Source: Paracentrotus lividus
Lineage: Eukaryota; Echinodermata; Echinoidea; Camarodonta; Echinidae
DNA: 64,000 nt
Assembly (NCBI GenBank): GCA_940671915.1
Contig: CALNVZ010003434.1
Coordinates: forward strand, 23,285,510 to 23,349,509
Direction: 5' to 3'
Below are positions 11,085-25,700 of the stretch, piece by piece (positions within the stretch are counted from its first letter, which is position 1; each line of letters starts with the position of its first letter). Below the pieces are notes generated by a model. The model was not told where the DNA came from. It ran no database searches and was given only the letters and a program-made list of their open reading frames with translations. A program made the position numbers and the translations under genes.

Positions 11085-11854
11085 AAAGCTAGTTTATGTA
11101 GATCAAATGAAATATATGAAATATATATATTTTAGTTATTATTTGACTAATGATATAACAAGTTAGGAACTTGTTCAGTTAAGTAATAGATCTTTAATTA
11201 TCTCTCTCTTTCATTCATATGTATTTTCTTCTCTTTAATCTTTTTCTCTCATTTTCTCTCATTTTCTCTCATTTTCTCTCTCCCACCACATCATTGATGT
11301 ACTTTCTAATTAATGCAATAGTGAAATTCCACTCTTTCTATCCGAGATTTAATTGTTTGTCCCTTCTGATTATATTAACCAACTACTCCCACACCCCTTT
11401 TTTCAAATGCCACAGATTAATCACAAACTATGTGAGGTATTCCTCTCATTTTCATGAAAACTCAAATTAGCAACAATAGTAATGCAATGTACTATTTATA
11501 GATTTTACTGAATTCATTTTGGTCTTTTATTCAAAGCCTTTCTTATGTATATACATGACATGATGCTTACAATTTGTAAAAATACAAGTAACTTTGTACA
11601 AAACAATTTTCAATAAAAATGAAAACAAAACCTATAATCATTGTGGCCACTTCTTGTGATTTGTTTACCCCGGATACTACATTCAATAAATATTCAGAAA
11701 GTTGAAATAAAGAGTGAACGAACAAGTTCTTTGTATGAAATACTTAAACATGAAAGTGCTCTGATACTAAAGCGTCTTCTCCAATCAAAAGGCGTCAGTT
11801 TCCCGCAGCTTCCTGATCTACATTCGGCTTTCAGCTTTTTAATGTTTAACATGT
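11085..11854. other. Intergenic, short CTCTCATTTT repeats
   Basis: Contains a brief tandem run of TCATTTTCTC at about 11243-11280 and a plus-strand AATAAA at 11612. I see no supported gene. Confidence 0.5.
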
Positions 11855-11858
11855 TTAA

Positions 11859-12603
11859 CCCTAAAAAGACTGGGCTATTTTGACACACATAAAGACTGGG
11901 GGGGGGGCTCATTCAGCCCCCCCCCTAAGATCTCGGCCGTTGAGCATGCGATCGCGCCGAAAATTGGCACGCGCGTTACCCGCGGCATCCTCTCCAAAAC
12001 TGAACAGTCATATTCTCCAAAAAATTTCATCACTAATTAATTATGCTAATTTATGCATAAAATCTAAGATTTGCTCTAATTAATTAAAATAAGCTCTAAA
12101 GTGCTAATTTTTGGTTTACAGGCTCTTTGTAGGCTTCTGGTGAAATGTGTGTAAAAAAAAATCTGTATCAAGATTTTTGTTATGTATCTATTTTGTTTTT
12201 ATAAATTTCTTATGTATTTCTTTGTTTTTCGACTTTTTGTTTTTTATTGTTTTTTGATGGAAATCATTGGTGACACTTTTAATCATAAACAACCTTAAAT
12301 AATTGATTTTAATCAGTTAAAGAGAAAATAATGATACATTTATGAATTTGGCTAAAACACAATTTGCATTGGATTTGTACACAAAATCACGTATTGGAGC
12401 AACTTGGGGTCTGACGCACGGTTACAAAATGTTACGTAATTTCGGAACCGCGTACCCGGGCATTCGCAAATTTGGTCTCAAAAGTTGCGCGAGACTTGAA
12501 AGAAAATAGTCATGGAGTTTCGGCAAATTTTTTTTCCGCGTCGCGAATTTATCGCGAAAATGTCGAGGGGGGCTGAATGAGCCCCCCCCCAGTCTTTTTA
12601 GGG
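11859..12603. mobile_element. TTAA-flanked MITE, family 1, copy 2 (745 bp)
   Basis: TTAA at 11855-11858 and 12604-12607. Termini CCCTAAAAAGACTGGG and, inverted, CCCTAAAAAGACTGGG. Subterminal GGGGCTCATTCAGCCCC hairpins at both ends, then GATCTCGGCCG and an AT-rich core like the copy at 8495. Near the left end AAAGACTGGG occurs twice. Open frames in it are chance. Confidence 0.78.
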
Positions 12604-12607
12604 TTAA

Positions 12608-13666
12608 GCCCTATTAAGATTTCGGGATTCTATTCAAAGCGATAAATCGTCTTTTGGAACAAAAGATGCGGGAAACTGACCCTTTGAATGGAGAAGGCGC
12701 CTTAGTAATGAGTCGCTGTATACAAATGCACTTGCAGCAGTGCTTTGAAAATAAAGAGAATTTATCCGCAACTTGTGAATCTTTTCCAATTGAGGCACAG
12801 GCCTTAATACCAGGAAAGCGTTGCAGTAAAAATAGAAATTTTGTGGGGTAGAATCTTTCATGAATTTCTCGCGCCACGATACCAGCGAGAAAATACACTA
12901 ATATATTTTTGACCAAATGGCAGCTAAAATTGGGTCAACGCACTTTCTTCCGATAGTCTGCAATAATCAAATTTATTTACTACGCCCAGCGCGAAAGTTT
13001 CCACTTTTACAGTATGACATCAAGAAATCATAAGAACAAATCAATTTATAAGAAGAATATCTTACTGTATAACAGGTCAATACAATTCCTTCCTATAGTA
13101 ACAATGCACTCAACCAAATCAAATGCATTTTGACAAAATTTGTTACATTTTGTTGTGCCTATACAATGAGGGTAATCTGTATTGTCCAGAGAAATAAAGT
13201 GTACAATAAAAAGCATACCTGGATGCATTCTTTCAAATGCTGGATACAAAGGGCTCTAAAAACCTGTCAAAATTGATTACCCTATCCCTCCAGTGAAAGG
13301 ACAATTTGACCTGACTATTAATTGATATGTAATCTTAATATCCACACTGCCTGACAGTGTTTGAACAAAATATACAGACAAAGAAAATATGGATAAGGTG
13401 CAGTTAAGCATGTGTAGAAAGATCACCTGAAATAGACATGGGCAGGCCATTTTAATACACTGCACCACATGGTTCAATAAACCGTACTGTTTAAAAGTAA
13501 GCAAAAATATAGTCTTAGACAGGTAGTCTTTCTACACAGATGATTAAGCAGGTTTCACTCTGAAACGTCATTTCCTATCCTGCCAATTGATTTTAGTCCT
13601 CGTTACTATCTGGTTCCCGAAACAAGAGCCACATTTTACTTTCCAGGTGGGACTGAGAGAATGTGT
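12608..13666. other. Intergenic, probable THOC5 3'UTR and polyadenylation signal
   Basis: On the minus strand downstream of the THOC5 stop the first clear AATAAA is at 12977-12972, about 690 nt after the stop. Otherwise AT-rich without other features. Confidence 0.4.
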
Positions 13667-13733
13667 TTAGAGACGTTGCATAAAGTAGCCTTGAAGAGAG
13701 TTGTACTTGAACGGCTTGGATCGATTCCTCCCC
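13667..13733 (-). CDS. THOC5: THOC5 exon 16 (last)
   Basis: Acceptor TTTTCAG; encodes [21 protein letters not shown] then TAA at 13669-13667. Human end: SRMKPFKYNHPQGFFSHR. Confidence 0.95.
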
Positions 13734-16700
13734 CTGAAAAATAAATAAATTCAATTCAATTTATTTCACTTCAAAGTTACAACAACAGGAAGTTTTAACA
13801 TTACATGATAGCATTAAATAGCAGAAGTTATCTAATTTAATTAAACTCATTACGGTAGAACTTTTAATAAGTCTAAGACCAAGAAAAATCATCTTCTGAT
13901 TAAACTTTGGAGAACGGTGGAAAGTACATGTACACTTGCTATAACATGGAAATTATCTTGTTATATCAGGAATCTTATTTTAAAATCACTTTATAATGGT
14001 TTTCCACTGTATAAAAATAAATAAACTTTATGATTTGCTTCATTTTGATACCTATTTTGGACAATTTTGAACATGTGTTGCCAAGCATTAAACATGAAGT
14101 ACCCACAAACCCTAAATGTTAACACAGGTCCCAGACTATACACAGTTTGTGAGAACATTATTACTAATTAGGGCATGCTGGCGGCATGGGAACACCAAGT
14201 GAATATATCCATGATGCCTAACTGTGTCTTTAATTTTCTTGAAATAAATTTAAAACATGAAAGGTATAACAAAAGTTGGAGACTGACCTTGTGACCCTAG
14301 TGTACATCTTTTCCATGACAAACTCAGCCGGTCCTTCAGCTACCACCGCCCTATCTTCTCTTCTACGCCCCTGCTGAGTCTCTAGGTATACATCCAGACA
14401 CATAAGAACCCTCTGTAGTTGGTTGGTCATTAGATGGTTAGCTGTAGTCTTACCCACCAGCTCACCGTAGTGTATGTTCAACTCGGCCTCCATGTCCTAG
14501 AAAGAAATGGAAATAATACTGTCATTATCACTTGAAAGTATGAAAGACAATCTTGAATGGAATTGCTGGGTCTCTAGATATACACCCAGACACATGAGAA
14601 CCTCCTGTACCTGGTTGGTCATTAGATGGTTAGCCGTGGTCTTATACTTAATGATTGTTTTTATCTAACTATACTGGTAAGAAAGCAATTGATTATGAAG
14701 GACTTGGTAATGAGGATCAACGCCCTACCTAAGACACCAGTGAAACCAACCCTCCTTACAGACAAACAGTTGTCAGTTTGGAGTCGGTTCACTGGTTCGG
14801 CTATTTATTTCATCTTCTACGAAAATATTTTTTGCTTATAATGGTTAAAAAAATGTTTATCACTCCGGAAACACATTATAATGAATCTTCTTTCCAAATA
14901 GGAAATAAAACACTAATTATAGGATGAATGTGCCAACTTGGATAGGCAGATCCTAGTTGGCATTAGAAGATAATCAAAAACTTAATGTCAGCATGGATTC
15001 TACTAGAATGAGATATGCAGTAAGTCAGGTTTTATGAAAAATCCCCTTTCTAAATAAACTTGAAACGGAAGACTAGTGAATACGCTTACCCTGATGTGTA
15101 GATCATTGTTTGCATTGCGCTGTCCTTGCCACTGAAGATTGAGAATGAAATGAGGAGGTTTGTTGGGGTAGTCCAGGCCTACAAGAATCAATACCTGAAG
15201 CTTGGCTGTGTGTCAGAGAGAAGATGAATAAGATCAATATAAAATTAGTAAAGAAGAGTGCTAATCTCTCTCTCTTTGCTATACCTCTTGAAAGAGTATG
15301 ATGTCTGCTTGCTAGTGTATTTTCGAGTGGCTGTGAAGTCCAATTCGTGATTTGAATTTTTTTCTGGCAGGTAGGACAGATGTACTCCCCTGACTGTTTA
15401 GGGATGCTCGAGTTTTATAGCAAGTGCCAGTACTTACAAATGAATATAAAGACATTTTTATATGTCACATTACACAAGCTTTTATTTCTATCATAATAAT
15501 AAAATATATTTCATATAAATTGGCATTATGTATATTATCTTTATTTAGATATTATTATTTAGTCATTTGTGGTAATGATTGCATGTACATGTATGTATTA
15601 CTATGGTAATGAGACGGGTAATAATCTGGGACTCTGTGGAAACATTTTACGACTGGTCATATAAATTATTACAACCACACATATTGTGAAATAAAAAATT
15701 ACAATAAATTTGTTAATAACAACTTTTACAACCTGACATTGTACCTCATGGAAACGTTGACTCTTCACAAAATTGACAAAAGTTTCATGCACACAAACAT
15801 TTTAGGCTTTACAGCAACAATTTCATGTTCCAGATTCTAGATTGCCAAACATTCAATTCCAATAAATATTCTTAAGAAAAAAAACAACATGACACCAATA
15901 CTCTGGACCTTGATTCCTACTATGGCCAATATTCTGAATTGAAGACTGGATATGTATGAGTCGCATGTTCGTACAAACCTATTGTGTGATCCTTGTCTGA
16001 TGCATCAGTCAACATCAGACAAAAGGATCGCACAATAACTTTGCACAAACTAGCGACTCTTACAAATTCAGTCTTCAATTCAGAACATGGGCTTTTTTTT
16101 AATACCTGATCCACGTTCCATGTTTGCTTGGAAGATAGTATGTGAGTCATCCAGTCTGTCTGCAGATGGGTGGCCTCTCAAGAATGGAATCACCTGGTTC
16201 CACAAGATATTAAAATAATTTAGATTATTTGTCTTTTAAATAGAGTATTTTGAAGTGGTTGTTCTAAAACTAAACAACTACAGAAATGTAGCATATGCCT
16301 TTGGAAAACAAATACATTATAATAAACATTATTGCAGGATTCATTGCATCTGAATGAATTTAATTATACATGTATAAGTAGTCAACGAGAGAGTAGATAT
16401 TCATCCACATTGAATTAAATTATCTTATTTTGAACATGTAGTGCAAGATAGATCAGTAGAGGTTTGAAGAGGAGAATGGCTTATCCAGAGACAAGTTGTA
16501 GCCTATCACAACACAGGACAACAAATTTCATGGAGTTTATATGCTATTTTCCCACCGATGAGGACCCTGAAAAGTAAAGAGACAAAATTTAGTGACTTGG
16601 AAAATTTTTCTTATTAATTCTGGTAGTAAAGATGGCGCATGGATGGCACTAAATGTGGCAGGTTCAAAGCCCTCTTAGTTAAGAATTTTCACATTTTTTT

Positions 16701-19700
16701 CCACAATTTTTTTTTAAATATTATCATTTATATATGCTCCAAATGCTCCAAATTTTATTGTCAGAAATAAAGGTGACCGGATATTTGTTTTGCCCCTTTT
16801 CTCGTGGGCCTGGCAGCCGCTGAGCAGCGCCAGATGGACGTTGCTCTATTCCCCTCTTGTTAAACGCCAAAGGGGTAACTACCATTTTTAGCGTCTTTTG
16901 GTATGACACGGCCGAAGATCGAACCGACAACCTCCCGATTATGAGGCGGACTCTCTATCCACTGGGCCAACACATCGGTGCAAATATATATTACTTTCTA
17001 TTAAAGACCTTACTGCAAACTTGGTTATATTTACCTGGAAATCTTCAGCAGTCAGTGTTGTCCATGATGTGAGAGATGAGCAGATCTTAGTTGGGAACAA
17101 GTTGATAGAAGCTGCAGGAACTGATATTGTCTTCCTTTCTACTCATATACAAGTTTGAACGAGAGAAAAGAGAAAAAGCTCAATAAAATGTGACTAGATT
17201 ATGCATTTACAATTTACGATGAATATTACAAAACATACACAGAGCAAAGGAGCTGAGTACACTTTGTCTTATAAAAAATATTGACAAATGCACTCAATAC
17301 ATGTATCTTTGTGACAGACCTGTTTCCAAAGTTCTATATAAAAATTTGGAAAAATGCAATCAACGAATGAAGCAAATATCCCAACAGAATATTCTTAAAT
17401 ATTAAAAAAAAGAAAAGTATATCAACAGGTATACAAGTCAAAATTAAAAGAATTAAGCCCTCAGTAAATAAAGACTATATGTTTTGATTATCATCTACAT
17501 TTGATCCTGTCATCTCTAAGGCAGCAGTCGGAAAATAAAAAGCTATATAAAAAATCACTAGGCTTGACAAAGTCGTCAGGAATGGATGAAACTTTGCACA
17601 TTCAAAGTTTTTGTTGTTGGAATAAAAATTTCCTAAACTCAGCTAAAAAAATACCTTCATGTATTCAAAATGGCATACAATGTCAAGACATTACTTTAAT
17701 CCTTTCCCTAATAAATCACAAGCTGCATATGCCATATTTTTTCAGCCTCACTAGATGGGGTTTCCATTACATTAGAATAAAATTCCATTACTTTCCCCTT
17801 ACTTTTCTCTGATGAATTTTCTAAATTCCAGGAGAGATAATTTCAAACCTATTTTGTTACATTGTGGCAATGATGGGTCCTGGCAAACAAAAGACTGACA
17901 AATTCTTTTCAAATTTCCTGACTTTTGAAGATTTTTTTTCTCATATTCCCTGACTCTTCCCTGATTTCCAGGTTTTCTAGGCTATCCAGGTGGAGTAGGA
18001 ACCCTGCCAATGACGATGATTGGTCTGCGATCTACAAATTCCCAGAAAAATGATTTACATCGTTTTTTGTGATTTTAAGCCTCACCTAGACTGATCAGCT
18101 GTTGGTTGAGAGCTAGCCTAGCCCTGACTCGTGACTTGATGGCCTTGATCGTCGTCTCCATGTGACTATTACTGACAGCAGCCGAGGCTTGAACCGTATC
18201 TCCACTGCCATCTGATAAGAAGTCCAGTCCACCTAACCACTGGGCCCAGCGGTAAGGGTGACCGATCTGGTCTATGTAGGAGGCTAGTTCTTTCATACTA
18301 CATAGAGTTGAAACAAACAGGATACAGGTGTGAAAGTTAAATATAAACATTAAAGCAAAGACTAAATGAAGCAAAGACAAATGAAGAGCTTGATTCCAAA
18401 AGGGACTAAATCCACTTTTGATGAAAATTGAGTTATTGATATCAGCACTTTGTTCAGAAACGTACCCATCTTTGAACAAAAGTACTTAACTAATTTGTTA
18501 GTTCAACTTTCAGACATTGTGACTTTTAATTTCAATTTTCCATAGACGCCTGTACAAAATCCGGCAGAGAAATGCCGTTTACTCTGAAGTTACAAAAGTG
18601 GATTTAGTCCCTTTTGGAATGAAACTCTTCAAATACAGGTACAGTCCACTCCCATTCTGTCAAGCATGGATACAATAACATTTTGTTATTAATGAAGCAA
18701 TTTCAAACATGTGCAAATCTGTGTACAGAATACCTAGATTTTGTTATGAACAAGGTATTTGTTTTGGATATGAGAGCTTTTTTTTAACAGGAATGGTCTG
18801 TACATTATTTATATCTATCCAAATTAAACGGTAGAAATTTGGCTTTGCTACAAAAATGCACAAACAGATTATACATTGCTTTTCTGATTTAAAACATATT
18901 ACAGAAGCTGTATTTGACAGTTTTCCAATTCATAAAAGAAAATATATGGATAACGAACAAAATATTATGAAGCAAGGATGCCAATTAGTATGAGACACAA
19001 AAAAACCTAACAAGAATGATAATGTGGCTATTCATTTTCATTGCATTAATTTGTGTGGTTTAGTATCAGTCATGTGGATGTTTTATTAGTGTGACAGGGA
19101 TATTACACAGATTCTTTGCACCTACCCGATGTTGCTGAGCTGATAGGCATTGGTTGCATTGGGTGATTCCTTCCCATCATCCCCTGGGAACAGGAAGCTT
19201 AACAGGTTTGGAGGCGACAGAAAACCACTGTAAAGAACAAAAAAGACATTTTCTAAAAGGTGGATCAGGGATGGTCAAAGTCACCTACACACATATCTTT
19301 CTTGCATGCATCTTGATAACCATACATTTGGATTGTAAGCAAGGTGCACAAATCCCAAAATTTTATACCCCAAATTACAGTGATATTCTCTTTTGTCCAC
19401 AAAAATGTGAGATTACTGATGTTGAATTAACACAAATTAATTTGGGACAAGATGCAGTGTTACTCAATTAATTATGTTGTCAAGAATCTGTGCTTATGAG
19501 GGCGTCTTTCCCAATGATCTGCCTTTCTTCTTATGCATTGGATGCAGGGAAACATCAGCAAAGATGTGGGAGAAGACAATTATCAAAAGGCCTTACCACC
19601 TGATTGCCAAAGAAAACCAAAATAAAATAAACAACAAAAACGACATGAGTGTCCTGTAATGTTCAAGTATGTGCTCTGACCTCCGAGGTCATGACCCCAA

Positions 19701-22700
19701 ATCTTTGTTTCTTTCACCTTCAGAGTAGCATACCTGGCTGAGTTGGCAACTTGCTGTACTGTTCCACCTAGTTTGATATCCACACTCACAGTAATAATCT
19801 GGAGTACCATCATGTAGTTGAATGTTAGAGACAGAAGGATATTAACTCATACATAAGCCCTTATTGCTGTGAACAGATAATCAATTGATCTGTATATACC
19901 TGGCTGAGTTGGCAACTTGCTGTATGGTTCCACCTAGTTTAATATCCACACTCACAGTAATAATCTGGAGTACCATCATGTAGTTGAATGTTAGAGACAA
20001 AAGGATATTAACTCATACACTTAAAGCCCTTATTGATGTGAACAGATAATAAATTGATCTGCCCATACCTGGCTGAGTTGGCAACTTGCTGTACTGTTCC
20101 TCCTAGTTTGATATCCACACTCACAGTAATAATCTGGAGTACCATCATGTCGTTGAATGTTAGAGACAGAAGGATATTAACTCATATATAAAGACCTTAT
20201 TGCTGTGAACAGATAATCAATTGATCTATACATACCTGGCTGAGTTGGCAACTTGCTGTACTGTTCCACCTAGTTTAATATCCACACTCACAGTAATAAT
20301 CTGGAGTACCATCATGTAGTTGAATGTCAGAGACAGAAGGGTATTAACTCATACATAAAGCCCTTATTACTGTAAACATATAATCAATTGATCTGCACAT
20401 ACCTGGCTGAGTTGGCAACTTGCTGTACAGTTCCACCTAGTTTGATATCCACACTCACAGTAATAATCTGGAGTACCATCATGTAGTTGAATGTTAGAGA
20501 TAGAAGGGTACCACCTAGTAAAAGAAATCAGACAATATATTGGGTTTAAAATTTTGACATACTATTTCAATTATCATCATGAAACATCAAATATTTTTAA
20601 CTTGAAGAATATATCTATGCATCCATGTCCAAACCTTTGTGATCATATTATCCAATAGAAAGAATATTGATTGCATACAACAAAGCGTCATGCATAAAAC
20701 AAATGTATTCAAAACTATACTAATACAAAAATGTCTTCTTATAGAACATGAACCAACGAAACAGCATATTAGTATATTAACATTCAGTTACATCAAATCA
20801 GTTACTGAAAACTAAATTACTAAAAGCAAAGTTGATTAATATGAGAAAAAAACTTTATAAATCCACACCTAAAAGTAAGGACAGAAAATAATTGAAATAA
20901 AAAAAAAATATATACCCTAAAGACACATACTTTTATGTGAATACCAAATGAATGCAAAGTGTTTATGATATCCCATTTTACAAAATTGCTAGAGTTCTAA
21001 CAATAGAATTTCAAACTAAGACAAGGGAATGCTCTTTTCAGTGCCATCTTATAAAAATAGATTATTTCTTCATACAAAATGTTACTTAATGATTAACTGA
21101 CAGGCCAACTGGCCTACAGGCATCTGGGTGAGAAGGCGACCTACCTAAAGAGAAAGTTAAGCACACTTTTACATTACCTTTGGTGAAAAAGCAAACACAA
21201 AAATCAGCCTATAATGATTAGCCTAATAAAGCCTTGTATACTATACATTAATTGCCAACACTGTTAAGATCAAAATAAATACATAAAGTAGTCATCCCTT
21301 GGAATATACTTACAAGCTTAAACATTGGCAAGCAATAAACAAAACCAAAAAAGAAGAAACAAGATTAGGTTTATGTTTGAAAGCTTTTAATACAATACAA
21401 TTTTTTAGATAGCGTCCAAATACAACATTTCACTGTGTTGATACATGTACATAAAAAACCCAATTGGGTTTAGTGTACCAAGAACTTTGTTGGGAGCTAT
21501 GAGGAAAAGTATTATATAATAAGACCCTCCAATCCCAAATCACCTCATGCTCAAAATGCATAATAAAAAGGACTTTTCCTCTTATCCCCAGAATGTGCAT
21601 GTAATGTAAGCCATGCAACATTGTTGACTTACTCATAAATCTCATTCATAATAATATAATACACTAAGATCAATGTAGATCAGCCCTCAATGAAGACACG
21701 ATACCATCTAATAATCCGATATTCAGGTATCATTTAACAAAATGCAAGCTCCTCTCTAAACAACCTGTTATCTTAAGTTACAGATTGTAACTTTAGATTA
21801 CACCTTACAAAGAAATATCCTATGGTAAAAATAAAAGGTGTAAAAAATAAGAAGGCACATGTATCCTACACTCATTTGCTGACTGAGCACAAATTAAAGG
21901 CAAAATGACAATGTGTATAAAGTTTTTAACCTATTGAGGACTGAGCCCGAATATATTTGGGCTATTAAGGTCTCTGGAAAATGCGTGTTTATAGCCAAAT
22001 CGGCTCGTCTCCAACAGGTTAAAATCTAAGCTCGCTCCCTCCTCTAAGAATAAATTCACTTATTTTGTTTGGTATACCAATTGTCAAGGAATGTAGAAAC
22101 TAACAAAATGTTTTGAATAGGTTGCAACCATCGTTTTGACTAACATACATGCTGTGTTTTGAATATTAGAGTTTTGACTACCAATGTTTTAATTTTTATC
22201 AGTTTTATTTGGACTGCTCCCCAGGAGGACAAATCTCCCAGTGGGCAAGTCCCCTAAAGGGATATCTCCCAGAGGATAACTCCCTAAGAAGAGAACTCCC
22301 TCGGATCACAACTCCCTTGTCCTCCGAGGGAGTTGTCCTCTGAGGGAGCTGTCTTATAAACGTTTTGATTACCTTTAAATCTGAGTGTCATGATGACCTG
22401 AAGAGGATGCTTAGCAAGAATCTTCTGTCTCTGTTCCTCCAACTTGTCCCCCATTGTTTTTCTCCTCCGTTTCTAAAGCAACAACAAGGACATGGACCAT
22501 AGTAAAATGTTAACATTTAATTTTCACACAGACTGCAGAATGTTCCTAAACTGTATCGACTCATTTCAAAGAGTGAAAACTGCAATAAAACCCCTCAAAT
22601 CATAAGATATCCCAACATCCAAAGTCTACAAATAATGGATTAAACAGGCCACTGTCTTTTACGTGACAGTCACTCAGACACTCAGTTATGTTTTTGTTGC

Positions 22701-25700
22701 TTTATCCTTATTATATTTTGAATTTCTTTGTCTTATTGGATGAACAAAATTATCACTATTTCCACTGCTGTCTATGACGGGAAGTCATCCCTGGGGATCC
22801 GCAGAAAAAAAAATAAATTGGGACGCAACGCCTGACGTAACTCAACTTAAAGGGGACCAATACCCAAGGAAATAATCATTTTTATAAGAAAGAGCACAAT
22901 CAGAGGAGCAATTTAAAAAAAGTTTCATCCAAATCGGTTACAAAATAAGAAAGTTATGGAAGTTTGAAAAGTCTCGTTTTACCTTCTTTGGGGATTCTCA
23001 AACTGGCATCATAGGCTTCAAAATGGCAGATTTTATGGACAACTCTCCATTGGCTTTGTACACAAATTTTCAGATTTTCCCCATTTTCTTTCAAAATATG
23101 TCTTACCTCCTTCTGAGCTCAACATATGTTGTGTGAAATATATTTTTCCGTGACATATTTTGAGCTCAGAAGTAAATAAGACATATTTTAAAAGAAAACG
23201 GGGAAAATCTGAAATTTTGTGTACAAAACCAATGGAGAGTTGTCCATAAAATCGGCCATTTTGAAGCCGATGTTGCCAATTTGAAGATCCCCATAGAAGG
23301 TAAAACGAGACTTTTCAAACTTCCATAACTCTCTTATTTTATAACCGATTTTGATGAAACTTTTTTTAAATTGCTCCTCTCATTATGCTCTTTCCTATGG
23401 AAGTGATTATTTCCTTGGGTATTGGTTTCCTTTAAGTGTCTGTTTGACTGTAGCATAACTCATACTCATCTACAGGAAATCACCATCCTTTTTGAGAGCA
23501 GCTAACATGTGGCCTACATAATTTGAGTGCTGTCTCCCTAGATGAGAACTTGGCAACCACTTACCGATTCTGACAAGCTTTCTTCATTATCCGAGTCACT
23601 ATCATCCTCCTCTTCGTTGGAAGCAGAGAGAGTAGAGGATGCAGTCTCAGCATCACCTTCTATCTTCAATGTCATTGATCCATCTGTAGGGTTGTGAAAT
23701 AAAATGATTTAATTAGGATTATCAGAGTTGCCATCATCCTCCTCCTCATTGGAAGCAGATAGAGTAGAGGAAGAGGTCTCAGCATCACCTTCTATCTTCA
23801 ATGTCATGGATCCATCTGCAGGGTTGGGAAATAAAATGATTTAATTAGGATTATCAGAGTTGCTATCTTCCTCCTCCTCATTGGAAGCAGATAGAGTAGA
23901 GGAAGAGGTCTCAGCATCACCTTCTATCTTCAATGTCATGGATCCATCTGTAGGGTTGGGAAATAAAATGATTTAATTAGGATTATCAGAGTTACTATCT
24001 TCCTCCTCCTCATTGGAAGCAGAGAGAGTAGAGGATGCAGTCTCAGCATCACCTTCTATCTTCAATGTCATAGATCCATCTGCAGGGTTGGGAAATAAAA
24101 TGATTTAATTAGGATTATCAGTGTTGCTATCTTCCTCCTCCTCATTGGAAGCAGAGAGAGTAGAGGATGCAGTCTCAGCATCACCTTCTATCTTCAATGT
24201 NNNNNNNNNNNNNNNNNNNNNNNNNNNNNNNNNNNNNNNNNNNNNNNNNNNNNNNNNNNNNNNNNNNNNNNNNNNNNNNNNNNNNNNNNNNNNNNNNNNN
24301 NNNNNNNNNNNNNNNNNNNNNNNNNNNNNNNNNNNNNNNNNNNNNNNNNNNNNNNNNNNNNNNNNNNNNNNNNNNNNNNNNNNNNNNNNNNNNNTACTAT
24401 CTTCCTCCTCCTCATTGGAAGCAGAGAGAGTAGAGGATGCAGTCTCAGCATCACCTTCTATCTTCAATGTCATAGATCCATCTGTAGGGTTGTGAAATAA
24501 AATGATTTAATTAGGATTATCAGTGTTGCTATCTTCCTCCTCCTCATTGGAAGCAGAGAGAGGAGAGGAAGCAGTCTCAGCATCACCTTCTATCTTCAAT
24601 GTCATGGATCCATCTGTAGGGTTGGGAAATAAAATAATTTAATTAGGATTATCAGAGTTACTATCTTCCTCCTCCTCATTGGAAGCAGAGAGAGTAGAGG
24701 ATGCAGTCTCAGCATCACCTTCTATCTTCAATGTCATTGATCCATCTGTAGAGTTGGGATATAAAATGATTTAATTAGGATTATCAGAGTTGCTATCTTC
24801 CTCCTCCTCATTGGAAGCAGATAGAGTAGAGGATGCAGTCTCAGCATCACCTTCTATCTTCAATGTCATGGATCCATCTGTAGGGTTGGGATATAAAATG
24901 ATTTAATTAGGATTATCAGAGTTGCTATCTTCCTCCTCCTCATTGGAAGCAGAGAGAGTAGAGGAAAGCAGTCTCAGCATCACCTTCTATCTCAATGTTT
25001 CATGGAAGTCCATCTGTAGGTTGGATAATAAAATATTAATTAGGATTATCAGAAGTTCACTATCCTTCTCCTCCTCATTGGAAGCAGAGAGAGTAGAGAT
25101 GCAGTCTCAGCATCACCTTCTAATCTTCAATTCATTGATCCATCTGTAGAGTATGGAAATAAAATGATTTTATTAGATTATCAGAGTTTGCTATTCCTCC
25201 TCCTCATTGGAAGCAGAAGAGTAGAGGAGCAGTCTCAGCATCACCTTCTATCTTCAATGTCATGGATCCATCTGTAGGGTTGGGATATAAATGATTTAAT
25301 TAGGATTATCAGAGTTGCTATCTTCCTCCTCTCATTGGAAGCAGAGAGAGTAGAGGATGCAGTCTCAGCATCAACCTTCTCTTCTTCATGTATGGATCAT
25401 CTGTAGGGTTGGTGAAATAAAATGATTTAATTAGGATTATCAGAGTTGCTATCTTCTCCCTCCTCATTGGAAGCAAGAGAGAGGAGAGGAGCAGTCTCAG
25501 CATCACCCTTCTATCTTCAATGTCATTGATTTCCATCTGTAAGGTGGGAATAAAATGATTTAATTAGGGATTATACAGAGTTGCTATCTTCCTCCTCCTC
25601 ATTGGAAGCAGAGAGAGTAGAAGCAGTCTCAGCATCACTTTCTATCTTCAATGTCATTGGATCCATTCGTAGGAGTTGTGAAATAAAATGATTTAATTAG

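Noticed and set aside
11641-12083. Coding regions around the second TTAA MITE
   Set aside because: Overlap MITE termini and G/C runs; no splice structure or family similarity.
16890-16985. Functional tRNA gene on the minus strand
   Set aside because: Boxes A and B are present but the cloverleaf is imperfect and a SINE body follows, so it is called a SINE.
19583-19813. Alternative exon or small protein [16 protein letters not shown]
   Set aside because: It is a duplicate of THOC5 exon 9 lacking a usable acceptor; kept as repeat, not gene.
22740-23450. Inverted gene duplication
   Set aside because: The palindrome has TTAA flanks and no coding content, so a foldback element explains it better.
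24105-25536. Several Ser/Glu-rich small proteins on both strands
   Set aside because: All derive from the THOC5 exon 7 array; some include the N gap. Only the unit at 23565-23683 fits a complete exon.
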